Source: JAVJUS01 sp040220455 (GTDB lineage: Bacteria; Pseudomonadota; Alphaproteobacteria; DSM-16000; Inquilinaceae). Taken from it: a stretch of 19,125 bases of DNA. Numbering within the stretch: the first letter of the stretch is position 1; the number at the start of each line of letters is the position of its first letter. The notes under the pieces are model-generated. The model searched no databases. It worked only from the letters and a program-made list of their open reading frames with translations, and was not told the DNA's origin. The DNA lies in NCBI GenBank assembly GCA_040220455.1, contig JAVJUS010000052.1, forward strand, positions 1-19,125, written 5' to 3'. The position numbers and the translations under genes were made by a program. Positions 10,469 through 17,382 of the stretch are shown one piece after another.

Positions 10469-12226
10469 CTACTCGGAATAGGCGGCGAGGCGGCTTTCCG
10501 CCCGACCGGGGATGTCGACATGGAGGGCTTCGACGATCTCGGGGGCGGTCTCGTCGACCGGCATGCGGCCGATCATCGGGCCCATGCGCTCGATCACCCG
10601 GCGCACGACGGGGGCGGCGGTCCAGCCGCCGGTGGCGTAGCCGTAGGTCCGCTCGGTCCCCTTGGGCTCATCGAGCATCGCGAATACGACGAAATCCGGA
10701 TCCGTCATGGGAAACGCTGCGACGAAGGACGATAGCCGCGCGTTTCCGTCGTAGCCGCGCGGCACCGACTTCTCGGCCGTGCCGGTCTTGCCGCCGACGA
10801 CATAGCCGTCGGCATCGGCGTTCTGGCCCGTGCCCTCCTCGACGACGAGGCGCAGCAGGCGGCGCATCGTCTGCGAGGTCTCCGGCGCGATGACTCGCCT
10901 TCCGGCGGCCGGGCCGTGGTCCTCCAGCAGGGTCGGCGGATAGAGCACGCCGCCGTTGACCGCCGTGGCGACCCCGGAGACGAGCTGCATCGGGCTGACC
11001 GCCATGCCGTGGCCGAAAGCGATCGTCATCGTGTTGATCTCGCGCCAGGGCTCCGGGACCATCGGCGCGCCCACCTCCGGCAACTCGATCGGCGAGCGGC
11101 GGGTCATGCCGAAGCGCGAGAGGTAGTCGCGCTGGGTCTCGGTGCCGACGTCGAGCGCCATGCGCACCGAGCCGATATTGGAGGAGTGCAGCAGGATCTC
11201 CGCCGTCGACAGCCAGCGCTTCTCGGGATGGAAGTCGCGGATCGTGAACCGGCCGACGCGGATCGGGTCGGTGGCGTCGTAGCCCTCGCGCAGCGTCGTG
11301 GTGCCGGTGTCGAGCGCCATGGCGGTGTTAAAGACCTTGAAGGTCGACCCCATCTCGTAGACGCCGAGCGTCGCGCGGTTGAACCGCCCGTCGTCGGATT
11401 CCTCGCCGGCGTCGTAGGGATCGAAGGTCGGCAGCGAGACCATGGCGCGCACCGCGCCAGTGTCCGCCTCCAGGACGACGGCGGCGCCGCCGATGGCGCT
11501 GAACTCCGCGATCGCGGCAGCGAGCTCCTCGGTCACGATTTCCTGCAGGCGGAGGTCCAGGGTCAGGCGCAGCGGCTCGGCCGATCCGGTCAGCCGCGCC
11601 TCCTGGCTGCGCTCGACGCCCGCGAGGCCGCGGCCGTCGACATCGGTGAAGCCGACCACATGGGCCGCCAGGCGGCCGGCCGGGTAGATCCGCCGCTGCT
11701 CGGTCTCGAAGGCCAGGCCCGGGATGCCCAGCGCGTTGACGCGGTAGACCTCCTCCGGCGTCAGCCCCCGCTCGATCCAGACGAAGCGGCGCGGCTCGGC
11801 CAGCTTGCGGGCGAGCGTCGACTCGTCCAGGCGGGGCAGCACCGCGACCAGGCGGCGCGCGGCGCGCTCGGGATCGAGCACCAGCTTCGGATCGGCGTAG
11901 AGGGAGGCGCTCGGCAGGCTTGTCGCGAGGAGCACGCCGTTGCGGTCGACGATGTCGGCGCGCCCGCCCGGCACGGCGGCGGCCGCCGGCGCCGCGGCGG
12001 CCAGCGCGGGCTCATCCGCCCCGCGCAGGACGGCGACCTCGAGTGTCCGCCCGGCCACGGCCAGGAAGGCGAGCGCGATCATGATGCCGGCGAGCGCCAG
12101 GCGCCCGCGGCCCATGTCGAGCGCCCGGGCGGTGCGGCCGGTGAGGTGGACGGTGGCGCCGACCCGGCGCGATCCGGTCCGGCTCCCGGAAGTGTGGTGG
12201 GCGGCGGCGTGGCGGACGGCGTTCAT
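10469..12226 (-). CDS. ftsI: Septal peptidoglycan transpeptidase FtsI (PBP3)
   Basis: This 585-residue class B penicillin-binding protein cross-links septal peptidoglycan in the periplasm and works with FtsW. A basic cytoplasmic tail (1-~40) is followed by one membrane helix (~43-64) and the PBP dimerisation/pedestal domain, including RADIVDRNGVLLA (89-101) and YPAGRLAAHVVGF (181-193). The transpeptidase domain has the nucleophile motif STFK (Ser294), SSN (348-350) and KTGT (480-483), all intact. The start at 12226 overlaps the ftsL stop as ATGA and is preceded by a good GGAGG ribosome binding site 8 bp away. Stop is TAG at 10469. The N-terminal tail is longer than in enteric FtsI, which is common in alphaproteobacteria. 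Confidence 0.96.
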   Translation of the reverse strand: MNAVRHAAAHHTSGSRTGSRRVGATVHLTGRTARALDMGRGRLALAGIMIALAFLAVAGRTLEVAVLRGADEPALAAAAPAAAAVPGGRADIVDRNGVLLATSLPSASLYADPKLVLDPERAARRLVAVLPRLDESTLARKLAEPRRFVWIERGLTPEEVYRVNALGIPGLAFETEQRRIYPAGRLAAHVVGFTDVDGRGLAGVERSQEARLTGSAEPLRLTLDLRLQEIVTEELAAAIAEFSAIGGAAVVLEADTGAVRAMVSLPTFDPYDAGEESDDGRFNRATLGVYEMGSTFKVFNTAMALDTGTTTLREGYDATDPIRVGRFTIRDFHPEKRWLSTAEILLHSSNIGSVRMALDVGTETQRDYLSRFGMTRRSPIELPEVGAPMVPEPWREINTMTIAFGHGMAVSPMQLVSGVATAVNGGVLYPPTLLEDHGPAAGRRVIAPETSQTMRRLLRLVVEEGTGQNADADGYVVGGKTGTAEKSVPRGYDGNARLSSFVAAFPMTDPDFVVFAMLDEPKGTERTYGYATGGWTAAPVVRRVIERMGPMIGRMPVDETAPEIVEALHVDIPGRAESRLAAYSE

Positions 12227-12753
12227 GGGCGATCCTCCGTCGCGACGCTGTCGTCCGTCGCGAAGGTGGCGAGCAGGGCCGACATGGAGTCGAAGGCCGG
12301 ATCGGCGGGCGCCGGCGTGTTCCGGTCGGAGGCGGAGGGCCTGTCGGAGGCGGAGGGCCGGTCGGTCTCCGCCCGGCTGCCCGGGCGGCGCGGCGGCAGG
12401 GGCAGGCGGTCGAGACCGGGGGCGTCGACCAGCGTCATCAGCCGGCGCACGTCTTCGGCATCGCCGACGCCGGGCAGCGGATACGGGATGCGGCTGGCGT
12501 CGTCGATCATCTGCGACGGGCCGAGGGGCTCGAGCTCGGTAGTGGCGGCGGCCAGGGCGCGCAGCCGGCCGGGCCGGGTCAGATAGGCCCACTCCGCCTC
12601 CAGCACCCGGATCGCGTCGCGCTCGGCGACGATCTCCCGGTTCAGCCCGGCGAGCTGACCTTCCAGGCCCTCCACCCGATAGCTGATGCGGAACAGCGCC
12701 GCGGCGGAGACGGCAACGGCGACGATCAGGATGACGGCGTTGAGGCGGGTCAT
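12223..12753 (-). CDS. ftsL: Cell division protein FtsL
   Basis: This is a small bitopic divisome protein that forms a coiled coil with its partners (FtsB/FtsQ) and activates FtsWI. A short cytoplasmic end is followed by a membrane helix (about 4-21) and a coiled coil (about 27-70) containing LEAEWAYLTRPGRL (51-64), the pattern that marks alphaproteobacterial FtsL. At 176 residues it is clearly longer than most FtsL proteins. The extra length is a Pro/Asp/Ser/Arg-rich periplasmic tail after ~110, including a tandem DRPSAS repeat (131-142). Position between rsmH and ftsI is the classic one. The ATG at 12753 overlaps the rsmH stop as ATGA. Confidence 0.9.
   Translation of the reverse strand: MTRLNAVILIVAVAVSAAALFRISYRVEGLEGQLAGLNREIVAERDAIRVLEAEWAYLTRPGRLRALAAATTELEPLGPSQMIDDASRIPYPLPGVGDAEDVRRLMTLVDAPGLDRLPLPPRRPGSRAETDRPSASDRPSASDRNTPAPADPAFDSMSALLATFATDDSVATEDRP
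12325..12365. repeat. 18-bp tandem repeat in the ftsL tail
   Basis: Two near-perfect copies of GTCGGAGGCGGAGGGCCT (12325-12342 and 12343-12360, differing in the last base) are followed by a 5-bp partial third copy. On the coding strand they encode DRPSAS twice. The unit is in frame, so copy number can change without breaking ftsL. Confidence 0.92.
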
Positions 12754-13778
12754 GCCGCGGCCTCCAGCGGCTGGGGCGGCGCCTCGGTGCGCACGGCCGC
12801 GCGCAGGCGGGCCGAGCGGGCGCGCGGGTTTTCCGCCGTCTCCTCCGCCGTCGGCGTCACCGGCTTGCGCCCGATCAGCCGGAAGCTCGGCTGCCGGGCC
12901 GCTTCCGCCGCCGTCACCGGGCGGTGGCGCGAGACGCCGGCGGTCGTCCGGCTGCGCTCGGCCAGGAAGCGCTTGACCCGCCGGTCCTCCAGGCTGTGGA
13001 AGGAGACGACGACCAGCCGGCCGCCCGGGCGCAGCACCCGCTCCGCCGCGGCGAGACCGCGGTCGAGCTCGCCCATCTCGTCGTTCACGTGCAGGCGCAG
13101 GGCCTGGAAGGTGCGCGTCGCCGGGTCGATGCCGTCGCGCGACCGCGGTACGACGCGGCGCACGATGTCGGCCAGCGTGCCGGTGCGCTCGATCGGCGCC
13201 TTGGTTCGCGCGGCGACGATCGCCTTGGCGACCCGGCGGGCGTGACGCTCCTCGCCCAGCTCGCGCAGGATGGCGGCGAGCTCCGCCTCCGGCAGGGTGT
13301 TGACCGCGTCGGCCGCGCTCGGCCCCTCCGCGTCCATGCGCATGTCGAGCGGGCCGTCGTAGCGGAAGGAGAATCCCCGGTCAGCCGTGTCGAGCTGGGG
13401 CGAGGAAACGCCCAGATCCATGGCCACGCCGTCGACCGGCGCGGCGCCCAGCTCTTCCAGGATGGCGTCGAGCCGGCCGAAGCGACCCCGGATCACGGTC
13501 AGCCGGCCGCCCTGGCACTCGGCGGCGGCCTGCCCGGCGGCGACGGCGGCCGGGTCGCGGTCGAGCGCGACCACCCGGCACTCCGCCGCGGCCAGGATGG
13601 CCTCGGTATAGCCGCCCCGCCCGTAGGTGGCGTCGACATGTACCTCCCCGTCGGCGGGGGCGAGCGCGCCCAGCACCGCGCGCAGCAGTACCGGCGCATG
13701 GTCCCGCGACACCGGCGCCGGCGTGGCCGTTTCCGGCTCGGCGCGGGGGCGCGGGGCGCGCCTGGGTGGCCGGGTCAT
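12750..13778 (-). CDS. rsmH: 16S rRNA (cytosine-1402-N4)-methyltransferase RsmH (MraW)
   Basis: This 342-residue SAM-dependent enzyme methylates N4 of C1402 in the decoding centre of 16S rRNA. Family motifs are DHAPVLL (26-32), VDATYGRGGYTEAIL (48-62, the SAM site), VAMDLGVSSPQLD (118-130), DRGFSFR (133-139), PLDMRMD (143-149), TFQALRLHVNDE (223-234), VVSFHSLEDRRVKRF (257-271) and the C-terminal NPRARSARLRA (317-327). A Pro/Arg-rich extension occupies residues 1-24. The ATG at 13778 overlaps the mraZ stop as ATGA and has GGAGG six bases upstream. It ends in an ATGA overlap with ftsL. Nothing is missing. Confidence 0.97.
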   Translation of the reverse strand: MTRPPRRAPRPRAEPETATPAPVSRDHAPVLLRAVLGALAPADGEVHVDATYGRGGYTEAILAAAECRVVALDRDPAAVAAGQAAAECQGGRLTVIRGRFGRLDAILEELGAAPVDGVAMDLGVSSPQLDTADRGFSFRYDGPLDMRMDAEGPSAADAVNTLPEAELAAILRELGEERHARRVAKAIVAARTKAPIERTGTLADIVRRVVPRSRDGIDPATRTFQALRLHVNDEMGELDRGLAAAERVLRPGGRLVVVSFHSLEDRRVKRFLAERSRTTAGVSRHRPVTAAEAARQPSFRLIGRKPVTPTAEETAENPRARSARLRAAVRTEAPPQPLEAAA

Positions 13779-14233
13779 GCGTCCCTCCCGCGGTCGGGGC
13801 GGGGCAGGGTGACGCCCTCGGTGTCGTCCTCGTCGCCCTGGCGGGCCTCGAAGGCACCCGTCTCCCAGACGTGGAAGCGGCGGCCCAGGCCGACGAAGGT
13901 CGCGCTCTCGGCGATGCCGGCGCGCTGCATCAGGTCCTTGGGCAGGATGATACGGCCGTCGGTGTCGATCTGCAGGCTGTGGACGTTGGAGAAGTACCGG
14001 CGCTCCGCCTTGCGGCGCTCCGGGTCGTTGATCGGCATCGCGTCGATGCGGTCCTCGATGTCCTGCATGAACGCCTCGCCGAAGCCCTCGATCGTGCCTT
14101 CGTCCGGGTTCCAGGTCAGGTAGACGGTGCCGCCGCTGTTCTGCGCCTCCAGCGCCGCACGAAACGTCGCCGGAACGCTGACGCGCCCTTTCCGATCGAC
14201 CTTGTTCGTGTGGTGGTAGGTGAAGCGGCGCAT
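13775..14233 (-). CDS. mraZ: Transcriptional regulator MraZ
   Basis: This 152-residue protein has two AbrB-like MraZ repeats, with the conserved D-x-x-G-R motifs DRKGR (13-17) and DTDGR (90-94; D90, G93, R94). In other bacteria MraZ forms ring oligomers and binds direct repeats upstream of its own gene to control the dcw operon. MRRFTYHHTNKVDRKGRVSVP is the usual N-terminus, which sets the start at 14233. An open frame continues to an ATG at 14341, but that codon lies inside the TGGGN box array, so the longer form is rejected. The ribosome binding site is weak (GGGGA, close to the ATG). This is the first gene of the operon. Confidence 0.95.
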   Translation of the reverse strand: MRRFTYHHTNKVDRKGRVSVPATFRAALEAQNSGGTVYLTWNPDEGTIEGFGEAFMQDIEDRIDAMPINDPERRKAERRYFSNVHSLQIDTDGRIILPKDLMQRAGIAESATFVGLGRRFHVWETGAFEARQGDEDDTEGVTLPRPDRGRDA

Positions 14234-14320
14234 GCCATCCCCGGGCCCGCTGCGTGATCCGGGTCGGGAGTGGCCGGGCGCCGCCCCATGACGCCCATCC
14301 CCCGAACATCCGCCCGTCAG

Positions 14321-14355
14321 CGGGATGTCATGGGATATCATGGGATTTCATGGGC
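14321..14355 (+). promoter_or_regulatory. Proximal MraZ-type box array (four units, 10-bp period)
   Basis: Pentamers CGGGA (14321), TGGGA (14331), TGGGA (14341) and TGGGC (14351) are each separated by exactly 5 bp, and every spacer ends in TCA. E. coli MraZ is known to bind TGGGN repeats with 5-bp spacers upstream of mraZ. The array lies about 90-120 bp before the mraZ start codon. The boxes read on the strand opposite to mraZ. Autoregulation of the dcw operon is inferred. Confidence 0.75.
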
Positions 14356-14360
14356 CGTCA

Positions 14361-14583
14361 ACGCGCTTGAAGACTAAAGACTTGGGCGAAAAAAGAAAAT
14401 TACCTCGAAATTCGTCGGACGTGACACGCCGGGCGCGTGGTCGCCAAGCATCTGTAAGATAGCGCAGAATCCCAACGACTTAAACCACTATCGAAGATTT
14501 GTTCTCTTAATGTTCCTATTAGAAGCGATGAATTCGATGCGATCCCGCCCCCCGGCGTTTCCGGGCCGATCCGGTGTCCATGG
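14361..14583. other. AT-rich island upstream of mraZ, probable dcw promoter region
   Basis: Together with the arrays, this belongs to the 419-bp gene-free stretch between mraZ and the lipoprotein gene. About 14361-14530 is much richer in A+T than the surrounding operon, as expected for a strong promoter. On the minus strand a candidate -10 TATCTT (14456-14461) lies 17 bp from a weak -35 TTTAAG (14479-14484). A second weak pair closer to mraZ is TTTTCT-N17-TAGTCT. Neither is convincing alone. No open frame here resembles a protein. Confidence 0.4.
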
Positions 14584-14608
14584 TGGGGCGCCATGGGATT
14601 TCATGGGA
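14584..14608 (+). promoter_or_regulatory. Distal MraZ-type box array (three units, 10-bp period)
   Basis: TGGGG (14584), TGGGA (14594) and TGGGA (14604) are spaced by exactly 5 bp, as in the proximal array and in the same orientation. The 16-bp string CATGGGATTTCATGGG is identical in both arrays (14339-14354 and 14592-14607). The array lies just past the end of the lipoprotein gene. A small perfect hairpin CGGAGA-TGG-TCTCCG overlaps its right end (14609-14623). Confidence 0.6.
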
Positions 14609-14652
14609 CGGAGATGGTCTCCGGGCCGGCCATCGGGGCGCCGTGTGGGTCC

Positions 14653-15774
14653 TCAGGGCAGGGCGGCCGTGGCCGAGCCGGGGCCGAGCCGGTATTGCAC
14701 CAGCAGCGGGCGCTGCCGGTCCGAGCGGTTGTCGTCGCTCACCAGGAAGAGGTCGACCGTGCCCTCGGGTCCGGCGTCTGCCGGCGCCGGCGCGACGGCG
14801 AGGCCTTCGAAGTTGTCCATGCCGACCGGCGGGTCGAGCTCGGCCAGCAGCCGGCCCTCGATTGTCGGGACCGTGTCGGCGCTCGAGCCGTCGGCCGCGC
14901 TCGCGGCCGCCGCGGCGCGCGCCAGCTCGGCCGCCGGGATCACGGCCAGCCGGGCGCGGAAGCCGAAGATCGGCAGGTACCAGCGCTCCAGCACCAGCAC
15001 GTCGCCGTTCGGCAGCGTTGCGGCATCGGCGGGCGAGAAGCCGCGCGCGGCGCGATAGTCGAGCCGCAGCCAGTCGCCCCCGTCCGGATCGCCCCCGTCC
15101 GGATCGCCCCCGTCGGGGTCGCCCATAAAGGCGGGGTGGGTCAGCGCCTGCCCGGCCTTGGCCTCGGCCAGGGCGAGCAGGCGTCCGTCGGGCAGGGCCG
15201 CCAGCGCCTCGATGCCCGAATTGCCGGGCAGGGTCTCCATGACCGGCGGCAGGGCGCGGACCGTCGGCGCGTCGAACAGGCCGTCGGCGCCGGCGGGATA
15301 GATCTGCAGCCGGTGCCGGCGCTCGAAGGCCACGACCGCGCGGCCGTCGGGCAGGCGGGCCAGGGCCTCGGCATCCGCCGCCCCCTTGCCCGACTGGCGC
15401 GGCGGCCCGCCCAGCCGCGCGCTCGTCGTGTCGCGCAAGTCCGTCAGGGCACCCGTCTCGTCGAAGACGGGCCGCGCCGACCACACGTCGCCGAAATCGG
15501 TGACGGCGACGAGCCGGCCGTCGGCGCCGACGCTCGACCCGGAGAGCCCCGAGACGCCCGCCCGGCCGGACAGATCGAGGCCGGCGACGTAGGCGAGGTC
15601 GCGTGCGGTGGCAACGGGAGCGGCCTGCGCGGGTGCGGCACCTTCGGCGGACCGGCTGCTGTCCCCGGCTCGGCTCGCCGATTCGTCCGACTCCGCTGCG
15701 CCGCAGGCGGCAAGCAGGAGGGCGCCGACGAGCAGGTTGGCGCACGACGCGGCGGATCGAGGGGCGAAGAGCAA
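14653..15774 (-). CDS. Lipoprotein of the esterase-like phytase family
   Basis: The protein has a lipoprotein signal (hydrophobic NLLVGALLL, lipobox LAAC with Cys24) and a long Ser/Ala/Glu linker. It then has a beta-propeller-like domain of the esterase-like activity of phytase family, with repeated strands such as LPDGRLLALAE and LPNGDVLVLER. The ending is typical: DNFEGLA (about 320-326) and VSDDNRSD (345-352). Its substrate is unknown, and family names imply phosphoesterase activity only loosely. The frame has no ATG start. A TTG at 15774 is chosen because TGGAG lies 7 bp upstream and it gives a normal lipoprotein signal (373 residues). Another TTG at 15867 would add 31 residues without a ribosome binding site. 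It is transcribed toward the dcw operon but separated from it by 419 bp. No terminator with a U tract is seen. Confidence 0.8.
   Translation of the reverse strand: MLFAPRSAASCANLLVGALLLAACGAAESDESASRAGDSSRSAEGAAPAQAAPVATARDLAYVAGLDLSGRAGVSGLSGSSVGADGRLVAVTDFGDVWSARPVFDETGALTDLRDTTSARLGGPPRQSGKGAADAEALARLPDGRAVVAFERRHRLQIYPAGADGLFDAPTVRALPPVMETLPGNSGIEALAALPDGRLLALAEAKAGQALTHPAFMGDPDGGDPDGGDPDGGDWLRLDYRAARGFSPADAATLPNGDVLVLERWYLPIFGFRARLAVIPAAELARAAAAASAADGSSADTVPTIEGRLLAELDPPVGMDNFEGLAVAPAPADAGPEGTVDLFLVSDDNRSDRQRPLLVQYRLGPGSATAALP
15074..15123. repeat. 15-bp tandem repeat encoding DPDGG in the lipoprotein
   Basis: Two identical copies of TCGCCCCCGTCCGGA (15074, 15089), a third degenerate copy at 15104 and a 5-bp partial at 15119 encode GDPDGGDPDGGDPDGG on the coding strand. 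The unit is in frame. The resulting Asp/Gly loop resembles calcium-binding loops in composition only; calcium binding is not claimed. Confidence 0.92.
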
Positions 15775-16060
15775 ATTCGGGCTCCAGAACAGGCAGCGGG
15801 CACTGGCGGTGCGCCGGGACGATGGCGAACCCGACCCTCCGCCCCCCTGGCGGCGGAATTCGGGCAAGTCGGTCGCAGCGTCACACGACGGCGACAGATG
15901 GCTGCTCCGATGTCGATCCTGGAGGCAATGCGGACAAACGATGCGCTTCGTCGGCGGTCGGATCGGGAAAATACGGTTCTTGGGGAGATATCACGCCCAC
16001 CGTGACCAGCATGGAACCGATTGGATGACTGGCCGGGATCGGCGCTGTGCGGGGCTGCTC
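15775..16060. other. Intergenic region upstream of the lipoprotein gene
   Basis: This is the left part of the 471-bp gap between the divergent lipoprotein and Fic genes. Composition falls gradually from the high-G+C operon toward the AT-rich Fic module. It should hold the lipoprotein promoter on the minus strand, but no -35/-10 pair stands out. Short open frames on both strands here show no recognisable domain or ribosome binding site. Confidence 0.4.
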
Positions 16061-16066
16061 GGCCAT

Positions 16067-16100
16067 TTGTGTCCCAAAATGGGGGGGCTTCGGGTCGCAA
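16067..16100. promoter_or_regulatory. Distal 34-bp operator-like dyad upstream of fic
   Basis: The left arm TTGTGTCCC (16067-16075) and right arm GGGTCGCAA (16092-16100) form an interrupted palindrome with a 16-bp spacer; seven of nine arm positions pair. Arm sequence, spacer length and total length match the proximal dyad at 16137-16170. The most likely reading is a regulator binding site, possibly for the Fic protein's own winged-helix domain (inference). Confidence 0.6.
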
Positions 16101-16136
16101 GAGAGATAGCAGTCAATATCTGATACTCAAACTTCT

Positions 16137-16170
16137 TTGTGTCCCGAATGGGCGAGATTTTGGGACGCAA
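16137..16170. promoter_or_regulatory. Proximal 34-bp operator-like dyad abutting the fic promoter
   Basis: The left arm TTGTGTCCC (16137-16145) and right arm GGGACGCAA (16162-16170) are separated by 16 bp; eight of nine arm positions pair. It starts exactly 70 bp after the distal dyad and ends one base before the -35 box at 16172. A bound protein would be placed to block or contact RNA polymerase. Confidence 0.7.
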
Positions 16171-16171
16171 C

Positions 16172-16200
16172 TTGACAGCCCTGAGCTTGGCTTCTATCAT
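16172..16200 (+). promoter_or_regulatory. Sigma-70 type promoter of the fic gene
   Basis: A consensus -35 TTGACA (16172-16177) is followed by a 17-bp spacer and a -10 TATCAT (16195-16200; five of six consensus positions). Transcription would start near 16207, giving a leader of about 40 bases before the ATG at 16246. This supports that start and argues that the open frame upstream of it is not translated. Confidence 0.85.
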
Positions 16201-16245
16201 CTCGACGACTCGAATCAAAGAAAGACGCTCCAAATAGGCGGTAGC

Positions 16246-17382
16246 ATGAGATATCCGCTTGATCGCTACGGTTTTGAGCATGCAGTAAGCTATCATTATG
16301 GAAAGTTTCCTCCAAATAACCTTGAGTATAGTAGAATAATTGGCCCATTGACACAGGCGACCGAGGCTCTTGCCCGATATGATCAAATGTTACAATCTCT
16401 TCATAATAGTGAACTATTATTGACACCACTGAGAGGTCAGGAGGCCGTTGTCTCTTCCAGAATGGAAGGGACAATATCGACGCTCGACGAGGTTCTGAGA
16501 GTCGAAGCAGATACCGACGATGGTGAGGCTGCGGCTATCGGTGTGCGTCATGAAGCCATCGAGGTGGCCTTGTATTCGAGCGCATTGCGTAGGGCGCAAC
16601 AGGCGCTGCAAGAGGGTCAGCCAATATCGGAATTCCTGATTCGACAGGCGCACCGTCATTTGCTCAGCTTTGGGAGAGGGGCATCTAAATCTCCAGGAAT
16701 TTACAAGACTGAGCAAAATTATGTTGGTGACGATTCAAATGAAGAAATATATTTTATTCCAATATCTCCTGACCAGCTCAAACCAGCGATGGAGTCTCTT
16801 ATGAACTTCATCAATAGTGACAGCATGTTGCCAATGCTGACAACGTCGGTAGCGCATGTCGAATTTGAGGCGTTGCATCCATTCAATGATGGAAATGGCA
16901 GAATCGGTAGAATGCTCATTACATTGATGCTTTGGAAGAAAGGCCTTATATCGCGACCACATTTCTATCTGAGTGGATACTTTGAAGAAAAGAAAGAGGA
17001 GTATGTTGAACGGATGCGCCAGGTCTCTTTGTCTGATGATTGGACTGGGTGGATTGAGTTTTTTATGATCGCTCTTTCCGAGCAAGCAAAGCAAAATCTA
17101 GATACCGCTCAAAAGATAAGTGCTTTGTATGAAGATATGAAGCCTGTTTTTCGGAGCGCCCTTGCATCGCAATGGGCTACAAGTGCTCAAGATTTTATTT
17201 TCACCCAGCCAATTTTTCGCAACAATAGATTTACCGGGCGCAGTGGAATCCCGAAGCAAACTGCCGCACGGTTCACACGAGCGTTGGTGGAGCGCGGTCT
17301 TCTAATCGAGTTGCAGCCCGCATCCGGACGGCGGGCGGCGCTCTATGCTTTCGAGCCACTCATGGCCTTGGTCCGTGCATAG
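16246..17382 (+). CDS. Fic family protein (AMPylator type, class II self-inhibited)
   Basis: This 378-residue protein has a Fic N-terminal region (about 1-95) and a Fic domain. The active-site motif HPFNDGNGRIGR (211-222) carries catalytic His211, and the flap/substrate loop is SPGIYKTEQNYVG (149-161). An inhibitory helix SSRMEG (70-75) fits [S/T]xxxE[G/N] with Glu74, placing it in class II, where the inhibitor is within the N-terminus. Such enzymes usually transfer AMP from ATP to protein hydroxyl groups; the target here is unknown. The C-terminus (about 300-378) resembles a winged helix (IPKQTAARFTRALVERGLLIEL). The ATG at 16246 has AGGCGG upstream and lies downstream of a clear promoter. 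Base composition is far more A+T rich than the neighbours, suggesting horizontal acquisition. No separate antitoxin gene is adjacent. Confidence 0.93.
   Translation: MRYPLDRYGFEHAVSYHYGKFPPNNLEYSRIIGPLTQATEALARYDQMLQSLHNSELLLTPLRGQEAVVSSRMEGTISTLDEVLRVEADTDDGEAAAIGVRHEAIEVALYSSALRRAQQALQEGQPISEFLIRQAHRHLLSFGRGASKSPGIYKTEQNYVGDDSNEEIYFIPISPDQLKPAMESLMNFINSDSMLPMLTTSVAHVEFEALHPFNDGNGRIGRMLITLMLWKKGLISRPHFYLSGYFEEKKEEYVERMRQVSLSDDWTGWIEFFMIALSEQAKQNLDTAQKISALYEDMKPVFRSALASQWATSAQDFIFTQPIFRNNRFTGRSGIPKQTAARFTRALVERGLLIELQPASGRRAALYAFEPLMALVRA

Noticed and set aside
10916..12586. 556-codon plus-strand frame opposite ftsI and ftsL
   Set aside because: It is an antisense shadow of genes whose motifs are intact on the minus strand.
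14234..14341. 36-codon N-terminal extension of MraZ
   Set aside because: The upstream ATG is part of the box array and the usual MraZ N-terminus begins at 14233.
14609..14623. Perfect short hairpin CGGAGA-TGG-TCTCCG as a terminator
   Set aside because: The stem is only 6 bp and no T tract follows on either strand, so it is not called as a terminator.
15881..16066. Small minus-strand open frame of 61 codons before the lipoprotein gene
   Set aside because: No ribosome binding site, no recognisable motif, and its start lies beside the operator-like repeats.
16021..16245. N-terminal extension of the Fic frame by 75 codons
   Set aside because: This stretch contains the promoter and both operator-like dyads, and Fic homology begins at the later ATG at 16246.
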